A stretch of DNA of 64,000 bases from Papilionanthe hookeriana x Papilionanthe teres (taxonomy: Eukaryota > Streptophyta > Magnoliopsida > Asparagales > Orchidaceae), in contig CM040423.1 in assembly GCA_022702705.1 (NCBI GenBank), forward strand, positions 46,263,575-46,327,574, written 5' to 3'. The first letter of the stretch is position 1. Each line of letters begins with the position of its first letter. The notes under the pieces were generated by a model that saw nothing but the letters and a program-made list of their open reading frames with translations, did not search any database and was not told the origin of the DNA. The translations under genes were made by a program, and so were the position numbers. Positions 22,151 to 31,257 of the stretch are shown here, piece after piece.

Positions 22151-23726
22151 TGATCGCTGAAAAATTTATTAAGAAATTCATACCTATTTTTGATGAAATC
22201 GCACTTTAAAGAAGGGTATTTTCTTTATTTTGTTGCGGAGAATGAATAATTTAGGTGATAAAAGCAAAAATCATAAAAATGAGCGAATTTGGAGCAAAAT
22301 CATGCAATTCAGGCCGAGTCGCCGACGGCGAGATCGAGCCGCCGACGGCGAGGTTACAAGAAGAAAATTTTCAAGAATTTATAACCGTCTCGCCGACAAT
22401 GAGCCCGAGCTCCGCCGATGCCGAGCTAGAGCGGATCGAAGATCTTCTGAAGCCTCGCCGACGGGGAGGTAGTTTGTCGCCGACGGCGAGGTAGTTTAAA
22501 TGGCACGTATACATCGAACCCGGACACTTTTTGAAGAGATGCTTACACACCTCTTGGACCTTTGCTTACCTCTATATATGAGGCCGAAATTCGATCTCTC
22601 GTGTGTTAATTTTTGTGCAGTAGTGTGTCTTTAGTGAGTCTTTAGTAAGTTTAGTGAGTAATTAGTGAGTCGTGTCAGACTGGAAGGAAGAGTCAAAGGA
22701 ACTACGAGGAGTCCGTTTCGGGATAAATCGAGATAAGTATTTGTATTTATTGTTTTTTTTAACTTTAAATGAAATCCATGCTTAGTTTAGTTCCCATGCA
22801 TTCGAGTAGTTTATTGAGTCTTTCTCCCCGTTTATGAAATTAAGCGACTTGATGAAATTAAAATAGAGATACTTATGTATATTAATAAATTGTGATAATT
22901 TTTACTTAAAACTTAATTTACTTTCAAACTGGCCATTTGATTTATTAAAATATGTTGATTATCAACTATAGTAAAAATTATATCTGATATTCGGGGAATT
23001 CAAAAGCCTTGGAATGAGGGTGCAAATAAATAGGGAAATAATATCACTGGACGTAGAATCGAGCATTTTAGTGTGACGGATTAAAATATTCAATTCGGTC
23101 CTATTGTTTCGAGAGTCGAAGTGTAGATGTTAGCCCTCGAGCGAGGGAACGTGGAGCTCGAGTGGCAGTCGGTATCCTCCCACTTCAGCCGCGATTCAGT
23201 AATCAAACAAAGGATTAGTCAATATTCTTTACACCTGGACCAAAGGGTAAAGAATAAGGAATGCTCCTATTTGTCACAATACCTTAAAATTATCTATTTA
23301 AATTCATCAATCACTTAAATTTCTAAACAAGGGGAAAGATACTTTTTCTGAATAAGTTAAGACTTATTTAGCAATTAGTTTAATTTCCTACACTTTCAAT
23401 ACGTATTAATTTTCTACTTAGTTAAGTTACCTAATTAAAATACTTAGTTTACTTTATTGCGCTCAAATTTAGAATTCCAAATTTTCGTATACTATTTTAA
23501 AAATTATTATTATTATTTTAAATTAGTTGTTATTTAATTTTCTCTTTCCTCGTGGGATCGATAACTGTGACTCCACTAGAGCCTCGTATTACTTGATACG
23601 ATACGTATACTTGCGTAGCATCCACAATATAAACAATTACAATTCTATACATATAAATAGCGGGGTCAAGTTTTTGGCGTCGTTGCAATTAAATTAAAAA
23701 TATCATAATAAAAAAATTGCGGGTCA
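22151..23726 (+). repeat. 3' LTR of the Athila-type element
   Basis: 1,576 bp matching the 5' LTR, with the 15-mer cluster at 22,319-22,490 and a TATA-like CTATATATGAG. It ends GCGGGTCA and is followed by the TSD ACTTC. Many differences from the 5' LTR involve CAG/CTG versus CG-type strings (for example TTCAGTC versus TTCGATC). Confidence 0.93.
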
Positions 23727-23731
23727 ACTTC
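23727..23731. repeat. Target-site duplication, right (ACTTC)
   Basis: Matches 10,036-10,040. The sequence TAAAACTAAACCTCTG that follows is the direct continuation of repeat X as seen in copy A at 1,477. Confidence 0.93.
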
Positions 23732-24741
23732 TAAAACTAAACCTCTGCAACAAGGAGCTCGGAGCATGGTGGGTAGCACGGCCATCGTCATCAGCAAAAC
23801 CTGAGTCTACTTCAAAGAAACTTTCTTAGAATTAAATAACGAAGCCATAGGACTTCGAGGTAGCTCGCTTAGTACAACATAAATCCTCAACTCTTCGTTA
23901 GGCATTTGCATGATCATATCATGTAAATTAAGCCCTAACCGGTCTTAGGACTCCGAGGTAGTCGTCCGATACGACATAAACCCTCACACCTTCGAGGCTA
24001 TTTGTATGATTTTGTCATACGAATATAAGTCCAAATTAATTAAAATCGGCGAGATCAAAACATTAAATAAACATTAGGACTTTCCTAAATCCAAGCCAAA
24101 CAAATAGAATAGTCGGGAAATTACCGAAGTTCGCTTCGAATCTGTGATTTCTCCTACCTTTCTTCCTTTGGATTCCCAAAATAAAATGTTCTAAAATTTG
24201 ATCCATTCCCTATTGAAATTCCAAAATTCAATCCTCGAAGACTTAAACTTTGAAATTCTTGAGAGCGGAACTACCGATTATTATCGAGAGTTTTCTTAGG
24301 TGATTCCCATCACTTAAGATGTAATTAACTATAGTGGCTTGCCCTTATAGGAATTTTAAGAACCTGCGTAATATAAACCTTGTTTAATGTTTTCATATTA
24401 AGCTGTGGAACTTGTCGGCTTATAAAATTGGTTCGCGGACCAAACGGATGTCACAAATCTCATAGTTTATTTAATCGAGCCCCATCATCAAGTAGTGTGT
24501 CTATTCTTCGGGATAGATACACTGGTTTGTGGTGCGGTGCTCGTTTATATAAACTATCCAGGATGTGAGATCGGTTTGATTTTATATCTTAAAACTTTTA
24601 AACTTAAAATTACTTTTAAAATCAAATGTTATCTTCTAAACTATATATTTAAATTAAATTTAAAATATAAAAAATTCGCCGACAATTTCGTAGGCGACCC
24701 CTTTTCAAAATAAAACACATAACCTAAAAATATGCCGACGT
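23732..24741 (+). repeat. Repeat family X, copy B, right part
   Basis: Matches copy A from 1,477 to 2,472 and ends at ATATGCCGAC. The next bases return to Ty3 gag of element Y, in the reading sense interrupted at 3,583. Confidence 0.85.
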
Positions 24742-25140
24742 ACCATCATTGCTCACAAGGAACAATTTGAGCGATTGGGGCAAGCGTAAGAATAACGTTG
24801 AGGATACCAAAATTTCACAACAGAAAAAGTTTAAACCACAGGGGAATCATGAGCAACGATCGAAAAAGAATACACGCCACTCAACACGTCTCGTGTTAAC
24901 ATCTTAATGGCCATCAAGGATGAAGATATCGTCAAGTGGCCAAAGCCATTAAGAAATCCAAATGGTGGAGACCGAGCCTCAATATTGTCATTTCCATCGT
25001 GCAAAGGGACATTCAACGGAAAAATGTTTTCAATTAAAGGAAGAAATTGAACGTCCGATACGCCAAGGACATCCGGGTCGCTACTTACAAGAACAATGTG
25101 AGGGAAACCGAACGGTAATCGTTGGAATTATCGAATGAGA
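24742..25140 (+). pseudogene. gag C-terminus with zinc knuckle, element Y
   Basis: Continues the gag cut at 3,583. Reading across small shifts gives AHKEQFERLGQA, then SRVNILMAIKDEDIVKWPKP, NPNGGDRASQYCHFHRAKGH and STEKCFQLKEEIE. The knuckle is C-x2-H-x4-H-x4-C, with His where a canonical CCHC knuckle has its second Cys; this variant is known in Tat-type gag. The frame ends near 25,138. No protease, RT or integrase follows, so Y is a gag-only element. The knuckle would bind the element RNA. Confidence 0.85.
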
Positions 25141-25274
25141 AGTATACTTCCAACTCATCTTATCCGAGTAAAAACTGGCTTATAAACTCTTAATTTTAGC
25201 AAAATTTTTACGTTGCTTTAAAATGTCATTTCATTTAAATTTTCTTATTTTCGAATGAGAAAATTTTGTGTAGA

Positions 25275-25445
25275 AAGTCCTCTTGATGAAAAGAGGTGCT
25301 ATACCCCTAGAAGTCGAGCCCAAGAGGCAAGACTCGACGGGAAGATACGGTACTCCTGAAAGTCAAGCCCAAGAGGCTAGACTCAATGAGAAGTTACTAT
25401 GCCCATGGAAGACGAGCCCAAGAGGCAGTCTCGATGGGAAGCTAG
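25275..25445 (+). repeat. Tandem array 1 in element Y (period about 60 bp, about 3 units)
   Basis: Units contain GAGCCCAAGAGGC followed by a variant of AGACTCGACGGGAAG (at about 25,316, 25,370 and 25,410), with unit spacing of roughly 50-60 bp. It begins about 140 bp after the end of gag. Confidence 0.85.
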
Positions 25446-25489
25446 TAGTGGACAGGGTCCTCACTAGAAAGACTCCATGAGAGCAAGTG

Positions 25490-25855
25490 GTTGACAGGGT
25501 CTCCACTCAAAGACCTCAGAAGGCTAGAAGCCTCGTGAAGGCACAGGTATCTCAAAGACCTCAGTAGGCTATAAGCCTCAGAAGGCGCAGGTACATTCAA
25601 AGACCTCAGAAGGCTACAAGCCTCAGAAGGCACAGGTACATTCAAAGACCTCAGAAAGCTACAAGCCTCATGAGGCACAGGTACACTCGAAGCCTCAGAA
25701 GGCTACAAGCATCAGAAGGCACGGATACATCAAAGATCTCAGAATGCTACAAGCTTCATAAGGCACGTGTACATCAAAGTCCATGGAAGGTTACAAGCCT
25801 CAAATGACATAAGTGTATAAAATTCCAAAGAAAGCTACGAGCCTTGGAAGAATTT
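25490..25855 (+). repeat. Tandem array 2 in element Y (period about 45 bp, about 8 units)
   Basis: Repeated unit of the form CTCAGAAGGCTACAAGCCTC then AGAAGGCACAGGTACA with gradual decay toward 25,850. Open frames across it (for example minus-strand 25,442-25,678) are products of the repeat and not genes. Confidence 0.9.
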
Positions 25856-25869
25856 TACACAATTAAGAA

Positions 25870-26345
25870 GCTGCAATACACTACTGCGACGTACCGCCGC
25901 AACGAGTCGCTGCGACGCACCACCACAACACAATTTGGCGCTGCAAACTCTGCACCGCAATGCGCCGCCACAACGCGTAATCGCAATGCATTGCCCCACC
26001 TCAACACATTGCTACGATGCATCACCGTAACGCACCGCTACAATATGACACGACACGCGGCAACGCGTCGCCTTGACGCCCCACCGCGACGCTTCATCGC
26101 AATGCCCCGTTGTGAGGCTTCGTCGCAACGCTCTGCCGCAACACATCGTTGCATTGTGCCGCTACGACGAGCTGCCGCGACGTTTCGTCGCAACGCCCCG
26201 CCTCAACACGCCACTACGACGCCACACCGCTACGCTCCGCCGCGACGCCCCGTTGCAACACCCGCCGCAATGCTCCGCCGTAAAGCGCCGCAGCGACGCT
26301 CCGCCGCAACGCTATACCGCGACACGCCGCGACAGCTCTACCCCC
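25870..26345 (+). repeat. GC-rich degenerate minisatellite in element Y
   Basis: About 475 bp built from short variants of CGCCGCAACGC and GCGACGCACCAC with a 12-18 bp rhythm. The overlapping Arg/Ala/Thr-rich open frames (25,844-26,392; 26,073-26,366) are artefacts of the repeat. Confidence 0.85.
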
Positions 26346-26580
26346 CTCCCTTATGCCTATTTATAGGCTCAAAAAGGAATTGGGTCATTTAATGCTCAGT
26401 CATTTATAAAAAAATAAATTTTTTCTTTCTCCCGATCTTTCATATTCTGCATTTATATATGAAATTAATTGGAAATAAAAATTAAAAAAAAAACTGCTGC
26501 AGTTTATATATATATATTATATGTGTATATTAATGTTTACAAAAACCTCTTTGAATCCCTAAATATAACTCTTTATATAA

Positions 26581-26584
<4 letters not shown>

Positions 26585-26627
<43 letters not shown>
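26585..26627. repeat. (TA)n microsatellite
   Basis: Uninterrupted AT dinucleotides. Confidence 0.97.
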
Positions 26628-26628
<1 letters not shown>

Positions 26629-26790
26629 CTGTTTATAAATATAAATATATTTATAACTGTTTATAGGCGTTATAAATATATTTATAACTATATATAACAG
26701 TTATAAATATATTTAACAGTTATAAATACTTATAACTATTTTAAATATATTTAACAGTTTATAACTGTTATAAATTTTTATAACATATAT
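26628..26790. repeat. Palindrome-rich ATAACTGTTATA repeats
   Basis: About ten variants of TATAACTGTTTATA and TATAACAGTTATA, which are mutual reverse complements, directly after the (TA)n tract. The region should fold into hairpins. No gene. 26,800-27,228 holds short CCCGTTCGAATTCCCTCC-like repeats up to about 26,950 and then nothing I can name. Confidence 0.75.
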
Positions 26791-27227
26791 GAACCATTCA
26801 GCTTCATATTCCTCAGCCCGTTCGGATTCCCTCCATTCGACCCATTCGAAGCAGCCTGTTCGAATTCCCTCCATTTAAATTCAACCCTCACAACCCGCTG
26901 ATTCGAATTCTCTCAGCCCGTCTGAATCAGCGGCCCGTTTGAATCGACAGCCTGCCTCATTACAGACTCCGTTAATCGCCTAACCTGGCCAACTCAAACC
27001 GTTTCAACCCGCACATAAAAAATAATTTCCACCATATTTTTCATAGTGATTCAAACTCGAGACCTCCCTTATGAAAAGAAAGAAACCAACCACTTAAGCT
27101 GAGTTTAAGTTCTTAATAAATAAGAATAAAAATTATTTTTATAAGTATTAATGAAATAACATATCCACACCACAGAGATGTTTTATATATTGATATTTTC
27201 GGACGATAAAAATGATCTCGCCTGAAA

Positions 27228-27239
27228 ATAGGGGGCAAC
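27228..27239 (+). other. Polypurine tract of element Y
   Basis: ATAGGGGGCAAC immediately before the LTR start TGATACGCC. Confidence 0.7.
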
Positions 27240-28124
27240 TGATACGCCACCAACAAAATTTCATCATCTAAGCACGAATTTTGATGCAATCTTTTGAGAA
27301 AGTAATATTCAAATGTTGATGAAAAGTCATAAAGAGCTCTGATTTCAACAGACCTATAGACAAACTGACCGGCTCGATGAAACGGACCCAATGATATCAA
27401 AACTAGTCCAATCCAAGTCAAATCAAGCCCGGGTCAAGTCATTAAACCATTTTTGAAGCTTTTCGGACATATCGGAAGGTCAAATGGATGTCGACACTAG
27501 CAAGCCCATACTAGAATCGAGCGTCTCGACAAGACGAATCCAACGAGCCCAAGATCTCTCAATTCCGACATCGTTAAGGCCATCAAATGCCCCTTAGACG
27601 CCGTCTGATCGAGGAAACCTTCTGAACCGTCCGATCGAAATGACTACATTAATCGCACCCGTAACCCTATAAATAGACCCCAACTCTCGCACGAGAGGGG
27701 AGGACCAAAGAGAGAGTCCGAAGACTTGAGAAGAAGAAGCGACTCTGCATCCTCGCCGACCGCCGTCGACCACCGCCGATAGCCGTCGACCACCGCTGAA
27801 GGTCGTGGACCACTGCCGATCACCGTGGACCACCGTCGATCGTCGACCACTACCATCATCCATATACCGTCAGTCGACGTTGTAATCTATATCATATAAT
27901 TATCCTTTCCCGTCTGTGGGACAAGGGATTTCTGTAAACGTCAATCAATAGTGGATTCTCGCAACTGGGCCAGGCCCCGTGGTTTTTCCCTTTACGGGTT
28001 TTCCACGTAAAAACTTCTGGAGTCACTGTTTGTTCCCTTTTCATCTGTGTGTGTGCTGAATTCTCGTACAAAGCTAAGACGATAATTTGTTACTCTACCG
28101 TCGCGAATTTTCTAGCACGCATCA
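27240..28124 (+). repeat. 3' LTR of Ty3-type element Y (885 bp)
   Basis: Begins TGATACGCCACC after a PPT and ends TAGCACGCATCA. Its end matches the inverted fragment at 2,758-2,878, and most of it matches the truncated LTR at 60,673-61,476. It contains a TATA box CTATAAATAG (27,667-27,676) and a short minisatellite of GTCGACCACCGCCGAT-like units (27,765-27,850). Open frames inside it (27,594-27,863) are repeat artefacts. Confidence 0.9.
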
Positions 28125-28354
28125 AGATCATTAAATTCTCCTTCTAAATCATAATAAAGGACGAGGCATTTTTTAAGAGTAGAACTTGTCATAACCTTGA
28201 GATTACTAAAAGCTCTCTTAACATCTTGTATGCCCCCTATTTACCACACTACAGGAAAATGAGTTAAGAACGGTAGAGGCATACCTAAGTAGATTTAAAT
28301 GAAAAATATGGCACTCAATAGAACACAATAAGTTGTACTAATCTATAGGCCTAC
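28125..28354. other. Spacer between element Y and the copia element
   Basis: 230 bp with no gene or recognisable repeat. Its last five bases (CCTAC, 28,350-28,354) are the left target duplication of the copia element. Confidence 0.7.
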
Positions 28355-28789
28355 TGTTAATAGTGACTCACAATTTGTGTTATACTAAAGGCAAAGGGGT
28401 ATTTTTTGTAATATTGTCTATTCTCTCTAAGCCTCTTATTTAGGCTTCATCTATTATAAATAGATGAGGGTGGGTGAGGCTTAGGTAAGGTGAATGTGAG
28501 AGGCAAGTGAGAAAAATTCTGTCCAAGAATTGAAGAGAGTGGGTTAGCTTTGGAGGAAGACGAGGAGAGCATCTTGAAGGGTCTTGGGAGCAAAGAGTGA
28601 GGCCATGAAGATGAGGGCTCATCTTGTAAAGCTATGTATTCTCTTTCCTTTGTATTGTGATATTGATGATCGTTTCCCTCGCGTGGATGTAGATCCATTT
28701 GGATCGAACCACGTAAATCGCTTTGTGTTCCTTCTTGTGTTTGCTTGTGTTCTTTATTTTTCTTCTAGCCAAGTTGATTTCCCACAACA
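28355..28789 (+). repeat. 5' LTR of the 6.1-kb copia element
   Basis: 435 bp matching 34,016-34,452. A TATA-like CTATTATAAATAGATG lies at about 28,450 and a transcription-start-like region follows. Confidence 0.95.
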
Positions 28790-28790
28790 A

Positions 28791-28809
28791 TTGGCACCGT
28801 CTGTGGGAA
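28791..28809 (+). other. Primer-binding site of the 6.1-kb copia element
   Basis: TTGGCACCGTCTGTGGGAA, one base after the LTR. It is not the usual initiator-Met PBS of copia elements (TGGTATCAGAGC); it resembles the PBS of Ty3 element Y (2,737-2,754). It sits in the loop and 3' arm of a 10-bp inverted repeat with the LTR end. Confidence 0.7.
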
Positions 28810-29985
28810 ATTCGGCACTTCTTGACTGGAGATATTTCGGTTTCCAGGTTCTTGGGAGAAGGAAGGAGGTATCGGCGAAGCGTGAATTCAACAATCTTAT
28901 CGTTGCCAAACTCGGCAATTCAAGACTCCAATAAAAACAGTGAAATACTGCTGTCCAGGTCTATCCAGGTCCTTCGGCATTAAAGGTTGCTGCAGAAAAT
29001 TCTGAGAGTTTTTCGCATGACCTTTTTTCTGCGAAGTAAGGAATTTGGCAGACAGGAAGGTTCTTGGGAGGATTCGACTACAGCAGGAACCTGCAGATGT
29101 TCTTTGGACAACCAAGAATCTGAGCAGCCGAGTCCCCAGCAGTTCTTCTTTCTTTTTTCTGCAGACCTGTAGATTGGCTACAGTGCTTTGGCACTTCAAT
29201 CAGTGGAGGTTCTCGACTTAGGGATTCGGTCCTAAGGTGTTCGGCATTCTACTGTTGCTGGGAGCGAAGAGTTTGGCACTCACCGTTGTTCTCATTCGAC
29301 ATTCAAGAACTGTACAGGCGGTGGTTCGTCCAGGTGCGGAGGAGTTCGAACGCAGAGGAGTCGCGGTTTGCAGGCGTGTTTCGTGAAAACTTCTGTGCAG
29401 GAGGATAAGGAAAAATGAATATTTCTTCCGAATTAGGAAGGAGGAAAATACCTGATTTACTGCTAGACGCGAAGCTGGAAAGTTTTCCTGATTTTCTGCT
29501 GTGCAAGAAAGGCAATTAGAGCTTCTTAATTTTCTTGATTTTCTGCCGGATAGGTTCCGCAGAGGCTTACTGAGGAGGGAAAACCGGCAGAAAGAATTTT
29601 GCAAGGAAGAAAGGGAGGCGTTCTGTTGTTCGTCCAAAATAAAGTGCAGCCAACATGTTCCAGCAGAAATTCATTCGGCCTACAGAGCTACGGCAATCCT
29701 GCAGGCGATCATCCAGACTGCAGGTGATCTTCAGCATGTAGGATCCCTTGACTAGCAGCTCCTTATTCTGTCCAGGAGGTCTTCAGCCTCCAGTTCAGAA
29801 GGCGAACTGCAGATACTAGATTTTAGTCACTGGAGGAATTCGACTGGGAGCACAGAATTTCAGCATTTGACTGTAGCAGGTGTTCGAGTACAGGAGGAAC
29901 TCGACAACAAGGTTCTTTGACAGCAAGGAGGTGTTAGGCGGTTCAGTTGGAAGATCTTGGTGTGAAGAGCTCTTTGGCGGGGACA
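28810..29985 (+). other. Long untranslated leader of the copia element
   Basis: About 1.2 kb between the PBS and gag, rich in CTGCAG, GCAGGAGG and TTCGGCA strings. Open frames on both strands (for example 29,218-29,637 minus) have no recognisable domain and I do not call them genes. Confidence 0.6.
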
Positions 29986-30725
29986 ATGGGTTCCGCCAAA
30001 TTCGACATTGAGAAATTTACTGGAAAGAACGACTTCGGCCTGTGGAGAGTAAAGATGAGAGCTCCACTCGGTTCGGCAGGGTGTTGCGAAGCTCTTGCGA
30101 GGTTCGGCAGCATCGTCGGCCGACATGACCGAGAAAGAGAAGAACGTCATTCCGGATAGGGCTCGCGATCCGATAACTCCGAGTTTGGGCGACAAAGTTC
30201 CGAGGAGGTGTCGAGGGAGACAATCGCACAAGCACTTTGGGCCAAACTCGAGGTACTTTATATGACTAAATCTCCGGCTACAGTGCTCTTTCGAAGCGGC
30301 GCTTATATTCATTCAAAATGCACGAAGACAAATCGGCTTCGTAACATATTGATGAGTTCAACAAGATCATAGATGATCTTGAAAACATCGACGTCAAGAT
30401 GGACGACGAGGATAAGGCACCGCTGTCGTTAAACTCTATTCCTAAGAGCTACGAGCATTTCGGTGGATGCGATGCTCTATGGAAGGGTACGGACTATTAC
30501 TTTGGAAGAGGTTCAATCGCCGATCGAGCCAAGGAACTTCGGAAGAAGCACGACATGAAAGAAGAAGCCGGCGGAGACGATCCGACTGCTAGAGGAAGAT
30601 CGAGCAAGAAAGGTTCCAAAAGTGATCGAACGGATCAAAATCCGAAAGAAGAGCGAAGTCGAGTCTTCTAAGAGATCTAACAGAGTGTTACCACTCGCCA
30701 CAAAGAAGGTCACTTCGGAGGAACC
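29986..30725 (+). pseudogene. Copia gag, frame-broken
   Basis: Starts MGSAKFDIEKFTGKNDFGLW then RVKMRA, the typical copia gag opening, in the frame open from 29,947. It shifts at about 30,090 and resumes in 30,399-30,671 with MDDEDKAPLSLNSIPKSYEH (the UBN2-type gag block), ELRKKHDMKEEAGG and a basic RSSKKGSKSDRTD tail. The expected zinc knuckle is not visible in frame. Discrepancies from the family pattern concentrate at CTG/CAG-like triplets. Confidence 0.88.
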
Positions 30726-30816
30726 GTCCGGATAGAAAGAAAAGTTTTCGGGAGAAGCCTAAAGATTCGGACAAGCAAGTGTAGCCTCGGATGGCTATGA
30801 TTCGGCAGAAGCATCG

Positions 30817-31257
30817 GTGATATCAGAATCAGAATCCAGCAAGGAGTGGATCCTCGATTCTGGGTGCTCCTTCCACATGTGCCCTCACGAAGACTGGTTC
30901 GAGACACTGCAACTGGCAAATGGTGGGTCTGTTCTACTTGGAGATAATAAAGCTTACAGGGTACTTGGCAGCGGAACAATCAGAATAAAGATGTTTGATG
31001 GAGCTGAACGGATACTTCAACACGTCAGGTACGTTCTTGATCTTAAAAGAAATCTGATCTCTTTAGGTACTCTGGAGTCAAGCGGATACACGTTCAAGAC
31101 AGAGAATGGCTGCATCAGAGTAGTCAGAGGTTCACTCATTGTCATGAAAGGGGTCAGAAAGAATGGGCTATACTCCCTAGTTGGAAGAACTGTCATCGGT
31201 AACTTCTTAAATGCAGTTAAATCAACCGAACCCGACAGACTGGATTATGACATATGA
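30817..31257 (+). pseudogene. Copia protease and pre-integrase region
   Basis: An open stretch with KEWILDSGCSFHMCPHEDWF carries the DSG catalytic triplet of retropepsin (copia type with C and H residues after it). Conserved GSVLLGDNKAYRVLGSGTI and LKRNLISLGTLESSGYTFK follow, then GLYSLVGRTVIG. It ends at 31,257, where the frame breaks before the GAG_pre-integrase HMRxGH motif. Confidence 0.92.

Larger units (their letters stand above)
10041..23726 (+). mobile_element. Athila-type Ty3 LTR retrotransposon, 13.7 kb, frame-broken
   Basis: Bounded by direct LTRs of about 1.58 kb that begin TG and end CA, with a 5-bp target duplication. The order is 5' LTR, degraded tRNA-Asp-type PBS, gag, protease, reverse transcriptase, RNase H, integrase, then two env-position ORFs, a PPT-like tract and the 3' LTR. 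Gag with NSFELKPAIIQMVQ and FPFSLRDKAKMW, the FMDD reverse transcriptase and the long region downstream of integrase place it in the Athila lineage. Length is at the upper end for Athila because the env-position region is doubled. Every domain is split by small frameshifts, so this copy is not autonomous as written. It is inserted in repeat X copy B. Confidence 0.95.

Noticed and set aside
25844..26392. 182-codon Arg/Ala/Thr-rich frame
   Set aside because: Encoded entirely by the degenerate GC-rich minisatellite of element Y; another frame of the same DNA gives a similar low-complexity product.
29218..29637. Minus-strand frame of 139 codons in the copia leader
   Set aside because: Antisense to a retrotransposon leader, with no recognisable domain or conserved start context.
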